Shown here: positions 21,023 to 31,105 of the stretch, in pieces
Numbering within the stretch: the first letter of the stretch is position 1
Layout: every line of letters begins with the position of its first letter
From: Bradyrhizobium sp. Ce-3
GTDB taxonomy: Bacteria; Pseudomonadota; Alphaproteobacteria; Rhizobiales; Xanthobacteraceae
Direction of reading: 5' to 3'
NCBI RefSeq assembly: GCF_022835695.1
Contig: NZ_BQUV01000002.1
Coordinates: forward strand, 620,001-684,000
DNA: 64,000 nucleotides
The notes under the pieces: model-generated
Seen by the model: only the letters and a program-made list of their open reading frames with translations
What the model was told of the DNA's origin: nothing
Database searches by the model: none
Program-made: the position numbers and the translations under genes

Positions 21023-22363
21023 ATGTCACGGAAGAAGCTTTCACGCCGAGAATTCGTTGCAGCGACAGCGCTGTCATCGGCCGCTTTGATTACAGCCCCT
21101 TACGTGCGTGGCGCATACGCAGCCGGAAAGCTCTCGATGGGCTTCTGGGATCACTGGGTGCCAGGCGCGAACAGTGCGTCCACCGAGCTCGTCAATGAGT
21201 GGGCCGCCAAGGAAAAGGTCGAGGTCCAGATCGACTACATCACCAGCCAGGGCAACAAGAACATCGTCACCATCGCCGCCGAGGCGCAGGCGAAATCCGG
21301 TCACGATATCTTCCAGATGCCGACCTGGTGGCCGCAGGCCAATGCCGAGCTGCTCGAGCCGGTCAACGACATCATGGACCCGCTGATCAAGCTCAACGGC
21401 GAGGTCAACGGCACGGTGAAGTATCTCGGCCAGGCCGACGGCAAATGGCTCGGCGTTCCCGCCAGCGTCGGCAGCCAGATCAAGGGCCCCTGCTCCCGCA
21501 TCGACCTGATGAAGAAGTACGCCAACATCGACGTGCAGGAGATGTATCCGGCCGGCAGCCCGCCGAAGGCGGACAACTGGACCCTCGATACGTTCCTCAA
21601 GGCGGCGGAAGCCTGCCACAAGGCCGGCTTCCCGTTCGGGATCGGCCTCGGCGAGACCAGCGACAATGTCGACACCGCCGGCGCGATCTTCCAGTCGTTC
21701 GGCGCCCAGCTGGTCGACGCCAAGGGCAACCTCACCGTCAAGACCGACGCGGTGCGCCAGTCGCTCGAGTTCTACAAGAAGCTGCTCGCCTTCCTGCCGC
21801 CCGACGTTGCCGCATGGGACGATGCCTCCAACAACAAGTGGCTGGTCGCCGGCAAGGGCGCGATGATCATGAACCCGCCGAGCGCCTGGGCGGTCGCCAA
21901 GCGCGACGCGCCGCAAGTCGCGGAGCAATGCTGGACACACGGGTTCCCGGCCGGACCGAAGGGACGCTTCGCACCCTATCTGCCGTTCTTCTGGTCGATC
22001 TGGTCGTTCTCGAAGAACAAGGAAGCCGCCAAGAGCCTGCTGTCGCACCTGTCGCAACCGGCATCGATCGAGAAGATGGTGGTCGCGAGCGGCGGCTACG
22101 ACCTGCCGGCCTACGAAAAGCTCACGACGTTGAAGGTCTGGGAAGAGATCGGGCCGCCGAAGGGCACGCTCTACCACTACCCGAACCCGTTCAAGCACCA
22201 GACGCTGTCGATTGCGGCCTCGCCCGCGCCGCCCAAGGTCGCGCAGCAGATCTACTTCCAGGCCACCCTGACCAAGATGTGCCTGCGCTACTACCAGGGT
22301 GAAGCCATGGAAAAGACGCTGGCCTGGGCCGAGGGCGAGTGTGAAGGCTTCATGCGAAGCTGA
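21023..22363 (+). CDS. Tat-exported sugar-type ABC transporter substrate-binding protein
   Basis: The 446-residue protein belongs to the family 1 extracellular binding proteins. The N-terminus SRREFVAATALSSAAL is a twin-arginine signal, with cleavage expected after AYAA (about residue 33). The mature part has the two-lobe fold with WWPQAN and GFWDHW stretches. ATG at 21023 is chosen over an earlier in-frame start because AGGGAGG lies directly upstream and the Tat motif then starts at residue 6. It leads a six-gene cluster with two permeases, an ATPase, a hydroxyacid dehydrogenase and an amidase, so the ligand may be an amide-, polyol- or sugar-acid-like compound. Ligand identity is inference. 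Confidence 0.9.
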   Translation: MSRKKLSRREFVAATALSSAALITAPYVRGAYAAGKLSMGFWDHWVPGANSASTELVNEWAAKEKVEVQIDYITSQGNKNIVTIAAEAQAKSGHDIFQMPTWWPQANAELLEPVNDIMDPLIKLNGEVNGTVKYLGQADGKWLGVPASVGSQIKGPCSRIDLMKKYANIDVQEMYPAGSPPKADNWTLDTFLKAAEACHKAGFPFGIGLGETSDNVDTAGAIFQSFGAQLVDAKGNLTVKTDAVRQSLEFYKKLLAFLPPDVAAWDDASNNKWLVAGKGAMIMNPPSAWAVAKRDAPQVAEQCWTHGFPAGPKGRFAPYLPFFWSIWSFSKNKEAAKSLLSHLSQPASIEKMVVASGGYDLPAYEKLTTLKVWEEIGPPKGTLYHYPNPFKHQTLSIAASPAPPKVAQQIYFQATLTKMCLRYYQGEAMEKTLAWAEGECEGFMRS

Positions 22364-22477
22364 CGAAAGGCGAACCCTGCGCGGCCGCCAGTAGCGCTGG
22401 CCGCGCGAAGGCTCGTCTTGCATTCCGGCCGCCGGAGCGGCGAGCTGTGCAACCAACCCGCGCGAGGGACCAGCGTT

Positions 22478-23416
22478 ATGGTTGACGTCGCATTCCAATC
22501 CAACCGCACAGCTGCGGCCCAGTCCGGGCGAAAGCGTGTCGGCCTGCGCAACGCGCTGCGGCGCAAGTCGATGTCGGCGTTCCTGATGACGCTGCCGTTG
22601 ATCCTCCTCATCGCCATCCTGGTGATCTATCCGGCGATCTACTCGCTGCACCTCGCGACGCTGAACAAGGCGATGACGAAGTTCGTCGGCTTCGGCAATT
22701 TCGAGTTCCTGTTCAAGCGCGAAACCTTCTGGCTGGTGGTCAAGCAATCCTGCATCTTCGCGATCTCGGCGGTGGTCTTCAAAGCGCTGATCGGGTTCAT
22801 CGTCGCGCATTTCGTGCACAACGTGCCCGCCAACAAGCAGCGCAAGTGGCGCGGCATGCTGCTGGTGCCATGGGTGATCCCGCCGGCCATGAGCACGCTG
22901 GCCTGGCTGTGGCTGTTCGACCCCTCCTACAGCGCCTTCAACTACACGCTGTCCATCTTCGGCATCGGGCCGATTCCGTGGACCGGCGACGCGATGTGGG
23001 CGCGCTTCTCGGTGATCCTGGTCAACGTCTGGTATGGCGCGCCGTTCTTCATGATCATGTATCTGGCGGCGTTGAAATCGGTGCCCGACCAGCTTTATGA
23101 AGCGGCGGCGATCGACGGCGCCAATTGGTGGCAGCGGATCTGGTACGTGACCCTGCCGATGATGCGTAACATCATCGCGATCACGACGCTGTTCTCGCTG
23201 ATCGTCACCTTCGCCAATTTCGACATCGTGCGCATCCTGACCGCGGGCGGGCCGCTCGACCACACCCACATCTTCGCCACCTGGGCGTTCCGCGTCGGCA
23301 TCGAGGGCAGCGACATTCCGCTCGGCGCCAGCGTCTCGCTGTTCATGGTGCCGATCCTCGCGGTCGCGGCGATCTTCATCCTGCGCGACATCACCAAACG
23401 CGGGAACGAAGCCTGA
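22478..23416 (+). CDS. ABC transporter permease (MalF/UgpA type)
   Basis: The protein has 312 residues and six membrane helices, the first at about 32-54. The EAA loop appears as EAAAIDGANWWQRIWYVTLP (about 208-227), the contact with the ATPase. The ATG at 22478 follows GAGGG. Its stop overlaps the next permease start by one base (TGATG), which indicates translational coupling. It forms the channel with the following gene. Confidence 0.93.
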   Translation: MVDVAFQSNRTAAAQSGRKRVGLRNALRRKSMSAFLMTLPLILLIAILVIYPAIYSLHLATLNKAMTKFVGFGNFEFLFKRETFWLVVKQSCIFAISAVVFKALIGFIVAHFVHNVPANKQRKWRGMLLVPWVIPPAMSTLAWLWLFDPSYSAFNYTLSIFGIGPIPWTGDAMWARFSVILVNVWYGAPFFMIMYLAALKSVPDQLYEAAAIDGANWWQRIWYVTLPMMRNIIAITTLFSLIVTFANFDIVRILTAGGPLDHTHIFATWAFRVGIEGSDIPLGASVSLFMVPILAVAAIFILRDITKRGNEA

Positions 23417-24327
23417 TGAGCACGATGACGATCGACAAGTCCGGACCGACCCGCAAGGTCAAGTACGGCAGCATGAGCCGCGACCGGACCTGGGCGCTGC
23501 GCTGGTCCTATTTCTTCCTGACGCTGTTTGCGATCTTCTCGCTGACGCCGCCGTTCTACATGCTGATCACCTCGCTGAAGGGCAGCGCGGAGATTTCGGC
23601 GGCGACCAATCCGTGGTGGGTGCACCAGCCCACACTCGAGAACTACGTCCAGCTCCTGACCTCGAACCAGTTCCTGCGCTTCTTCTGGAATTCGGCCTGG
23701 GTCTCGATCATCGTGGTCACCATCACGATGCTGATCAGCGTGCCGGCCGCCTTTGCGCTGGCGCGGATGAAGTTCTGGGGCTCCGCGACGCTCGCGACCG
23801 GCGTGTTCCTGACCTACCTGATCCCGGACAGCCTGCTGTTCATTCCGCTGTTCAAGATGTTCGCGGTGTTCGGCGACTGGACCGGCATCCAGCTGGTCAA
23901 TCGCTGGTACGTGCTGCTGTTCATCTATCCGACGCTGACGGTGCCGTTCTGCACCTGGATCATGATCGGCTATTTCGCCTCGATCCCGAAGGAACTCGAC
24001 GAGGCCGCGATCATCGACGGCGCCAGCTGGTTCCAGACGTTGACCCGGATATTCATCCCCGTCGCGCTGCCCGGCCTGATCGCGGCGACGATCTTCGCCT
24101 TCACCGTGTCCTGGGCCCAGTTCCTCTATCCCCTGGTGTTCACCACCTCGACCGACCAGCTGGTGCTGCCGGTCGGCATCATCACCACCCTGATCAAGGG
24201 CGACGTCTTCAACTGGGGACAGATCATGACCGGCGCCCTGCTCGGCGCCGCGCCGCCGCTGATCATCTACGCCTTCCTGATGGACTACTACATTGCCGGC
24301 CTGACCGCCGGTGCGACCAAGGGCTGA
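23416..24327 (+). CDS. ABC transporter permease (MalG/UgpE type)
   Basis: The protein has 303 residues and six membrane helices. The EAA loop is [21 protein letters not shown] (about residues 195-215). It starts inside the stop codon of the first permease and ends 31 bases before the ATPase gene. It is the second half of the importer channel; its N-terminus is longer and more basic than usual ([11 protein letters not shown]). Confidence 0.93.
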   Translation: MSTMTIDKSGPTRKVKYGSMSRDRTWALRWSYFFLTLFAIFSLTPPFYMLITSLKGSAEISAATNPWWVHQPTLENYVQLLTSNQFLRFFWNSAWVSIIVVTITMLISVPAAFALARMKFWGSATLATGVFLTYLIPDSLLFIPLFKMFAVFGDWTGIQLVNRWYVLLFIYPTLTVPFCTWIMIGYFASIPKELDEAAIIDGASWFQTLTRIFIPVALPGLIAATIFAFTVSWAQFLYPLVFTTSTDQLVLPVGIITTLIKGDVFNWGQIMTGALLGAAPPLIIYAFLMDYYIAGLTAGATKG

Positions 24328-24358
24328 ACGCGACAAAGGTAGGATAAGGGTAGGATTC

Positions 24359-25459
<1,101 letters not shown>

Positions 25460-25488
25460 CGGCGCACAAGAAACCTCAAGGGCAGGAA

Positions 25489-26478
25489 ATGGCCACCAAC
25501 AAGAAGAAGATCTTCATCACCCAGACTCTGTCGCAGGGGGCACGCCTGCTCCTCAATGAGCGGGACGACGTAGAACTCATCGAATTTCCCAACCTGATCT
25601 CCGCCCCGGACTTCCAGGCGATGCTGGAGCAGCACGCGCCGGTCCATGGCGTGGCGCTTGGCGCGACCCGGTTCGGCGAGGCGGAGCTTGAAGCCTCCAA
25701 GGGTATGTTGGTGGTGACCCGGATCGGCGTCGGCTATGACGCCGTCGACGTGCCCGCGCTGTCGCGCCGCAAGGTGCCGCTGATGGTCGCAGGCACCGCG
25801 AACTCGCCATCGGTCGCCGAGCAGGCCCTGTTCATGATGCTGACGCTGGCCAAGCGCGCGAACGAGATGCACGCAATGGTCAAGGACGGCACCTGGGCCA
25901 GCCGGCTCGGCGTGCTGCCGTTCGATCTCTACGGCAAGACCGTCCTGATCGTGGGCTTCGGCCGCATCGGCACCCGCACCGCCAAGCGCTGCCTTGCGAT
26001 GGAAATGAACGTGCTGGTGTACGATCCCTACAGGCCCGCCAGTGAGATCACCGCCGCGGGCTGCGAGGCCGTGCCGAGCCTGGAGGCGGCGCTGCCGCGG
26101 GCGGATTTCGTCACCATCCACTGCCCGAAGTCGCCCGAAACGGTCGGCCTGTTCAACGCGGCACGGATCAGGCTGATGAAGCCGACCGCCTATCTCATCA
26201 ACACCGCGCGCGGCGGCATCGTCGACGAGACGGCGCTGCACGACGCGCTCGTGTCGGGCAAGCTTGCCGGCGCCGGCCTCGACGTGTTCGAGGTCGAGCC
26301 TCCGCCGGTCGGCCAGCCGCTGCATGCGCTGCCGAACGTGATCATGGCGCCGCATGTTGCTGGTGTCACCGTCGAGGCCGTCGATCGCATGAGCGAGCAG
26401 ACTGCGCGCAATATCCTGAGCGTGCTGGATGGCGATCCGCTGCGCCAGAATGTGATCAACCAGGACGTCCTCGGCTGA
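25489..26478 (+). CDS. D-2-hydroxyacid dehydrogenase (NAD-dependent)
   Basis: The protein has 329 residues. The Rossmann motif is GFGRIGTRTAKRC (about 158-170). The catalytic set is Arg in NTARGGIVDE (about 239), Glu in DVFEVEPP, and His in APHVAGVT. The family reduces 2-oxoacids to D-2-hydroxyacids or the reverse, like phosphoglycerate, glyoxylate or hydroxypyruvate reductases. The start is ATG with AAGGGCAGG upstream. It follows the importer ATPase by 29 bases, so it probably acts on the imported compound or its product. There is no ACT domain, so SerA is unlikely. Confidence 0.88.
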   Translation: MATNKKKIFITQTLSQGARLLLNERDDVELIEFPNLISAPDFQAMLEQHAPVHGVALGATRFGEAELEASKGMLVVTRIGVGYDAVDVPALSRRKVPLMVAGTANSPSVAEQALFMMLTLAKRANEMHAMVKDGTWASRLGVLPFDLYGKTVLIVGFGRIGTRTAKRCLAMEMNVLVYDPYRPASEITAAGCEAVPSLEAALPRADFVTIHCPKSPETVGLFNAARIRLMKPTAYLINTARGGIVDETALHDALVSGKLAGAGLDVFEVEPPPVGQPLHALPNVIMAPHVAGVTVEAVDRMSEQTARNILSVLDGDPLRQNVINQDVLG

Positions 26479-26547
26479 GCTTTCAGCCTTCCTCGTTTGC
26501 GCCGCGGCCGATCCAGCGGGTTCGGCCCGGCGATGCGGAGCATGCAC

Positions 26548-27972
26548 ATGGCCTTCAAGGAATTCGGCAACTACGATGCGGTCGGTCTCGCCGAGCTCGT
26601 CCGCAACAAGGACGTGACGCCGAAGGAGCTGCTCGACGAAGCGATCGCGCGCACCGCGGCCGTCGATCCGAAGATCAACGCCGTCGTCGTCAAGCACTAC
26701 GACTACGCCGAGCGCCAGATCGCCAAGGGATTGCCTGACGGTCCCTTCACCGGCGTGCCGTTCCTGCTGAAGGATCTCGATCTGCTCGAGGGCACCCGCA
26801 CCACCTCGGGCGCGAGCCTGCTGAAGGAGTTCGTCGCCGACCACAACGGCACCTTGAGCCAGCGCTTCCTGGATGCCGGGCTTGCGATCTTCGGCAAGAG
26901 CTCGAGCCCGGAATTCGGGCTGATGCCGACGACGGAATCCCGTCTGTTCGGCCCGACCCGCAATCCCTGGAATCTCGATCATTCCTCCGGCGGCTCGTCC
27001 GGCGGCGCCGGTGCCGCGGTCGCGGCCCGCATCCTCCCCGTCGCACACGCCAGCGACGGCGGCGGCTCGATCCGGATCCCCGCCTCCGCCTCCGGCGTGT
27101 TCGGCATGAAGCCGACGCGCGCCCGCAACCCCTGCGGTCCCGATCGCGGCGAAGGCTGGGGCGGCTTCTCCGTCGGCCATGTGCTGAGCATCAGCGTCCG
27201 CGACAGCGCGGTGATGATGGATGCAATCCACGGTCCGGAGCCGTCGAGCCTCTACGTCGCGCCGGCGCCGGAACGGCCGTTTTCGCAGGAAGTCGGCCGC
27301 GACCCCGGCCACCTGCGCATCAGCTTCACCGACAAGTCGCCTTACGGCGATGCTGTTGATCCCGAGATCGCCGCGGCGGTTCGTGACATCGCCAGGCTGC
27401 TGGCAGACCTCGGCCATTACGTCGAGGAGCGCGCGCCGCCGCTTGCCGCCGATCCCGCCGCGGTCATGACGACGATCGTCGGCGGCAACACGGCGCTGAC
27501 GATCCGCCTGCTCGAGCAGCGCGTCGGGCGCACGCTGACATCGGACGATGTCGAACGGCTGACGCTCGCCAGCGGCCAGAACTCGGCCAAGATGAACCCG
27601 GCCGACTACGTCGCCGCGCAGCTTGGCGCGTTCCAGATCTCGCGCGGGCTCGCGACCTTCTTCGAAGGCTGCGACATCTTCCTCAGCCCGACACTGTGCG
27701 CGCCACCGCTCCGCCTCGGCGAATTGAACACGATGTCCGAGGATCTGACCCACATCGCGCCGGTGCTGCGCCGCTACATGCCGGGTACCTCGATGTTCAA
27801 CATGTCCGGTCAACCGGCGATGTCGGTGCCGCTGGCCTGGAACAAGGCCGGATTGCCGCTCGGCATGATGTTCGCGGCCAAGCTCGGCGAGGAAGGACTG
27901 CTGTTCCGTCTGGCCGGCCAGCTCGAGCAAGTGCGTCCGTGGAAGGACAAGCGGCCGCCGGTTTGCGCCTAG
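26548..27972 (+). CDS. Amidase signature family hydrolase
   Basis: The protein has 474 residues. The Ser-cisSer-Lys triad is visible: Lys75 in PFLLKDLD, cis-Ser at about 150 in SSGGSSGGAG, and nucleophile Ser174 in DGGGSIRIPAS. It hydrolyses an amide such as an aryl or aliphatic amide to acid and ammonia in the cytoplasm. ATG at 26548 is chosen because GGAG lies seven bases upstream. It closes the importer and hydroxyacid dehydrogenase gene set. GatA is unlikely because no gatC or gatB is near. Confidence 0.88.
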   Translation: MAFKEFGNYDAVGLAELVRNKDVTPKELLDEAIARTAAVDPKINAVVVKHYDYAERQIAKGLPDGPFTGVPFLLKDLDLLEGTRTTSGASLLKEFVADHNGTLSQRFLDAGLAIFGKSSSPEFGLMPTTESRLFGPTRNPWNLDHSSGGSSGGAGAAVAARILPVAHASDGGGSIRIPASASGVFGMKPTRARNPCGPDRGEGWGGFSVGHVLSISVRDSAVMMDAIHGPEPSSLYVAPAPERPFSQEVGRDPGHLRISFTDKSPYGDAVDPEIAAAVRDIARLLADLGHYVEERAPPLAADPAAVMTTIVGGNTALTIRLLEQRVGRTLTSDDVERLTLASGQNSAKMNPADYVAAQLGAFQISRGLATFFEGCDIFLSPTLCAPPLRLGELNTMSEDLTHIAPVLRRYMPGTSMFNMSGQPAMSVPLAWNKAGLPLGMMFAAKLGEEGLLFRLAGQLEQVRPWKDKRPPVCA

Positions 27973-28054
27973 CTGACAAAGGGCAGTCAGATCAGGTAGA
28001 TAGGAAGGGCGTCGGCGCGATTCCGCCGGCGCGTCATGCTTGGGAGGCCGAAAC

Positions 28055-28708
28055 GTGAGTGATCCGACCGACAATGCGCTCGCCGCAATCGCGAGCATTC
28101 TCGATCAGACGACAACGCCTCCCGACACGGCCAAACCGTCCGACAAGACCACGGACAAGGCACCTGAGCCCGTCAAGGCGCCGCAGGTCTCCATCTCGAT
28201 CGCCATGCCGCCGCCCCTGCCATCGTCCGTGGAGGTCGTGACCGTCGAGACCGTATCCGTCGAGACGGTGACCGTCACGACCACCTCCGTCGAAGCCGCG
28301 TCTGCCGAGCCGGCGGCGGTCGAGCAGCCCGAGCCAGCCGAACCCGAGCCGGCGATCCAGTCCGAGCCGAGCGAACACGCGCCGAGCGAACCTGCGCCTG
28401 AGCCGGAGCCGTTCCAGCCGCCGCAGCCGATCGAGGCCAACGGCTATTCAAAGTCCGGCCCCGGCCCGATGGCCGCGCTGCGCTTCCGCTGGACGGTGCG
28501 CGAGGACGACGGCCGGTACTATGTCGACGAGACCGTCGGCGAAGGATCGACCCCGCTCGTCAACGGCCCGATGGACAGTGACGCCGCGATCAAATTCGTC
28601 GACGACCGCGAGGCCGAAGCGCGACGGCGCTTCGAGCAATTCAGGCACGAGATCGCCAGCCGCACGGCGGCCGCCCTTCAGGCGAGCAGAGACCGCAACG
28701 AGGCCTGA
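28055..28708 (+). CDS. Pro/Glu/Val-rich protein with conserved C-terminal domain
   Basis: The protein has 217 residues and a GTG start after GGGAGG. Residues about 15-130 are low complexity: a Thr/Lys/Pro stretch, a repeated VETVSVETVTV segment, then Glu/Pro repeats. The C-terminal 75 residues look folded, with RFRWTVREDDGRYYVDE and a highly charged helix ending EARRRFEQFRHEI. No signal peptide is present. I do not recognise the family; the disordered front may act as a spacer or binding tail. Confidence 0.7.
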   Translation: MSDPTDNALAAIASILDQTTTPPDTAKPSDKTTDKAPEPVKAPQVSISIAMPPPLPSSVEVVTVETVSVETVTVTTTSVEAASAEPAAVEQPEPAEPEPAIQSEPSEHAPSEPAPEPEPFQPPQPIEANGYSKSGPGPMAALRFRWTVREDDGRYYVDETVGEGSTPLVNGPMDSDAAIKFVDDREAEARRRFEQFRHEIASRTAAALQASRDRNEA

Positions 28709-28755
28709 AACGCGATAGCTGCTCAGGACATCACAGAAACGCGGATGGAGAGAAC

Positions 28756-29532
28756 TTGATGTTTCGCGCGCTGGCCGGCCTCGCTCTCGCTTTGCTTCTC
28801 TCGGCCGCGCATGCGCAGCAGGCGCCATCCCGGCTCGATGAGATCGTCCAGCGCGGCACACTGCGTGTCGGCATGACCGGCGACTATTTGCCCTTCACGG
28901 CGCTCGACAAGGAGACCAACACGTTCCGCGGTTTCGACGTCGACATGGCGCAATCGCTCGGCAAGGCGCTCGGCGTCAAGGTCGAGTTCGTGCCGACGTC
29001 GTGGCCGCAGATGACCAGGGATTTCGAGGCCGGCAATTTCGACATCGCGATGGGCGGCGTCTCCATCACCCTCGACCGGCAGAAGAAGGGGCTGTTCTCG
29101 ACCCCGATCATGCGCGAGGGCAAGACGCCGATCGCGCGCTGCGCAGACACGGCGAAGTACGAGACGCTCGCCGAGATCGACAAGCCCGGCACCCGAATCA
29201 TCGTCAATCCCGGCGGCACCAACGAGCGGTTCGCGCGTGCCCATGTGAAGGCCGCCGACATCCGCGTCTTCAACGACAACACCAGGATCTTCGACGAGAT
29301 CGCCAAGGGCGACGCCGACCTGATGATGACCGACGCATCCGAGACACGGTATCAGCAGAAGCTGCATCCCGGCGTACTCTGCGCCGTGCATCCCGACAAG
29401 CCGTTCGACTTCGCCGAAAAGGCCTACTGGATGCAGCGCGACGTTGCCCTGAAGGCGTTCGTCGACCAGTGGCTTCATATCGCGCGCGAGGATGGCAGCT
29501 ACGCGAAGATCTACGCGGCGTGGTTCGAATAG
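28756..29532 (+). CDS. Periplasmic cyclohexadienyl dehydratase-like protein (PheC type)
   Basis: The protein has 258 residues with a signal peptide (about 1-19, cut after AHA). The fold is an amino-acid-binding-protein type, but the sequence follows PheC of Pseudomonas closely: VEFVPTSWP, FDIAMGGVS, GKTPI, NPGGTNE.FAR, DLMMTD, AVHP..PFDFAEKAY and VDQWLHIA. Glu195 in TDASETR aligns with the proton-donating glutamate of PheC, which argues for an enzyme (prephenate or arogenate to phenylpyruvate or phenylalanine) rather than a binding protein. No transporter genes are adjacent. Function by homology, from memory, not tested. Confidence 0.78.
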   Translation: MMFRALAGLALALLLSAAHAQQAPSRLDEIVQRGTLRVGMTGDYLPFTALDKETNTFRGFDVDMAQSLGKALGVKVEFVPTSWPQMTRDFEAGNFDIAMGGVSITLDRQKKGLFSTPIMREGKTPIARCADTAKYETLAEIDKPGTRIIVNPGGTNERFARAHVKAADIRVFNDNTRIFDEIAKGDADLMMTDASETRYQQKLHPGVLCAVHPDKPFDFAEKAYWMQRDVALKAFVDQWLHIAREDGSYAKIYAAWFE

Positions 29533-29709
29533 CCCGCGTCAAACCCGCATGCTCGCAATTTGCCGCATGGCCTGAAACCGGACCGCAATCCAGTGGTTTG
29601 AACCTCAGCCGCGAGGGCACGACTCATGTTCTGACCGTGATTTGGGACACGTTCAACAAGGCGGTCGCCGGTTAGCCTTGCGAACGGGTTCCCTGCACCG
29701 GAGGTCGAG

Positions 29710-30522
29710 ATGAGAAAGCTTCTGGCGATCGTCACGCTGGTTGTGGCGAGCACGGCTGCAGTGCAGGCGCAATACACGTTCGACTATGGCGGCCGCATCA
29801 TCCGCATCGATCCGGATCGCGGAACGGTGTCGATCCCCGGCGTCTACGACAATACCGGCCGCAGCACCAAGCGCGCCAAACACAAGGACGCCGAGCAGAA
29901 GCGCGAGACCGCTCCGAAGGACGCCAGGACCGATTCTCCGTCGATACCTGCCACGCCGCCTGCGGCCGCTGCATCACCCTCTCCAGCTGCGGCTGATCAG
30001 GCCGCTACTCCGGCAGCGCCGGCAACGACGGAGCCCGCCAACCCGAGCGGCGCGGCGTCGCCACCTTCGGCCACCACAGCGACCACACCGCCGCCGCCAC
30101 CCTCGCCGCCTGCCGTTCAGCAAAGCGCTGCGCCCGCGGCAAAGTCTGCCGCGGCGCCCACCGTCGGTGCCGCTCCGCCAAGCGCGCCTGCACCCAGGCC
30201 GGCTGCGAACCCCGTGCAAGCTGCCAATTCACCGCTCGGCGTCTGGCTGACCGAGGAGAAGGAAGGCAAGGTCCGCATCGAGCAATGCGGCGCCAATCTC
30301 TGCGGTTACGCGGTCGACAAGAAGTCAAGCGCCAACGGCGAGCAGATTCTGATCAACATGAAGCCGGGCAAGGACAAGTGGAGCGGCCGGATCTTCGATC
30401 CGAACAGCGGCAGCACCTATGATTCCACCATCGCGATGAAGAGCCCCGATATGCTCCGCGTCCAGGGCTGCGCGTTCGGCGGCATGTTCTGCGGCGGCCA
30501 GACCTGGACGCGGGTGAATTGA
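29710..30522 (+). CDS. Exported DUF2147 protein with Pro/Ala linker
   Basis: The protein has 270 residues and an ATG after GGAGG. Signal peptide about 1-20 (ending VQAQ), a short Tyr/Gly/Arg domain (21-60), and a long Pro/Ala/Thr/Ser linker (about 75-175). The C-terminal DUF2147 domain (about 178-270) begins with LGVWLTEEKEGKVRIEQCG, has the C..C pair IEQCGANLCG, and ends CAFGGMFCGGQTW. The domain is predicted as a small beta barrel in the envelope. The linker may reach into peptidoglycan. The biochemical role is unknown. Confidence 0.85.
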   Translation: MRKLLAIVTLVVASTAAVQAQYTFDYGGRIIRIDPDRGTVSIPGVYDNTGRSTKRAKHKDAEQKRETAPKDARTDSPSIPATPPAAAASPSPAAADQAATPAAPATTEPANPSGAASPPSATTATTPPPPPSPPAVQQSAAPAAKSAAAPTVGAAPPSAPAPRPAANPVQAANSPLGVWLTEEKEGKVRIEQCGANLCGYAVDKKSSANGEQILINMKPGKDKWSGRIFDPNSGSTYDSTIAMKSPDMLRVQGCAFGGMFCGGQTWTRVN

Positions 30523-30532
30523 CGCGGACCAA

Positions 30533-30615
30533 GTAGCCTGGATGGAGCGAAGCGAAATCCGGGATTCGTACCGCGGGAAAGATCGCCCGGATTGCGCTCG
30601 CTTCATCCGGGCTAC
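30533..30615. repeat. Palindromic intergenic repeat (GGATGGAGCGAAGCG type)
   Basis: The element begins AGCCTGGATGGAGCGAAGCG and ends with its near-complement CGCTCGCTTCATCCGGGCTAC. The inner arms AAATCCGGG and CCCGGATT also pair. It resembles a palindromic element common between Bradyrhizobium genes (known from memory). It sits between convergent genes, beside a terminator. Confidence 0.65.
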
Positions 30616-30625
30616 ACAGGAAAAC

Positions 30626-30655
30626 AAAAAAGCCCCGCTCGAGAGCGGGGCTTTT
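30626..30655. terminator. Bidirectional intrinsic terminator
   Basis: AGCCCCGCTC pairs with GAGCGGGGCT around GA, with an A-run before and a T-run after, so it can stop RNA from both the DUF2147 gene (plus) and the cupin gene (minus). Confidence 0.9.
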
Positions 30656-30677
30656 GATTTGGGCCAGCGGCGACGGC

Positions 30678-31082
30678 TCAGCCGAGCTTGCCGTTGTATT
30701 CCTCGTCGGTGACGTGCTCCATCCAGGTCGAGAACACGCCGTCGAGTGCCTCCTGCATGGCGATATGGGTCATGCTGTTGTCGGGGGAAGCGCCGTGCCA
30801 ATGCTTCTCGTTCGGCGGAATCCAGACCACGTCGCCAGGGCGGATTTCCCGGATCGGGCCGCCTTTGGCCTGCACGCGGCCGATGCCCGAGATCACGTAC
30901 AGTGTCTGCCCGAGCGGATGGGTGTGCCAGGCGGTGCGCGCACCGGGCTCGAACGACACCCGCGAGGCGTTCAGCCGGGCCGGCGCCGGCGCCATGTTGA
31001 TCGGGTCCTGCAGCACGCTGCCGGTGAAGTTCTCCTTCGGCGCGCGGCGGGTCGGCCGTGAGCCGGAAACGTGGATATCCAT
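30678..31082 (-). CDS. Metal-dependent cupin, hydroxynitrile-lyase-like
   Basis: The 134-residue protein is a single-domain cupin. Metal ligands are His53, His55, Gln59 (in WHTHPLGQT) and His94 (in NEKHWHG). His96 and His106 also lie at the positions of the active-site histidines of the manganese cupin hydroxynitrile lyase of Granulicella tundricola. That enzyme family shares the FEPGARTAWHTHPLGQT and GDVVW stretches. The natural substrate in soil bacteria is unclear; other relatives are annotated as carboxymuconolactone- or quercetinase-like. It follows the RraA-family gene by 23 bases on the same strand. Confidence 0.83.
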   Translation of the reverse strand: MDIHVSGSRPTRRAPKENFTGSVLQDPINMAPAPARLNASRVSFEPGARTAWHTHPLGQTLYVISGIGRVQAKGGPIREIRPGDVVWIPPNEKHWHGASPDNSMTHIAMQEALDGVFSTWMEHVTDEEYNGKLG

Positions 31083-31105
31083 GGGGTTACCTCCCTTTCT
31101 TGACG

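Noticed and set aside
21074-23269. Long minus-strand frame opposite the importer genes
   Set aside because: Antisense shadow of clear transporter genes, with Arg/Asp/Gly-rich composition and no ribosome binding site.
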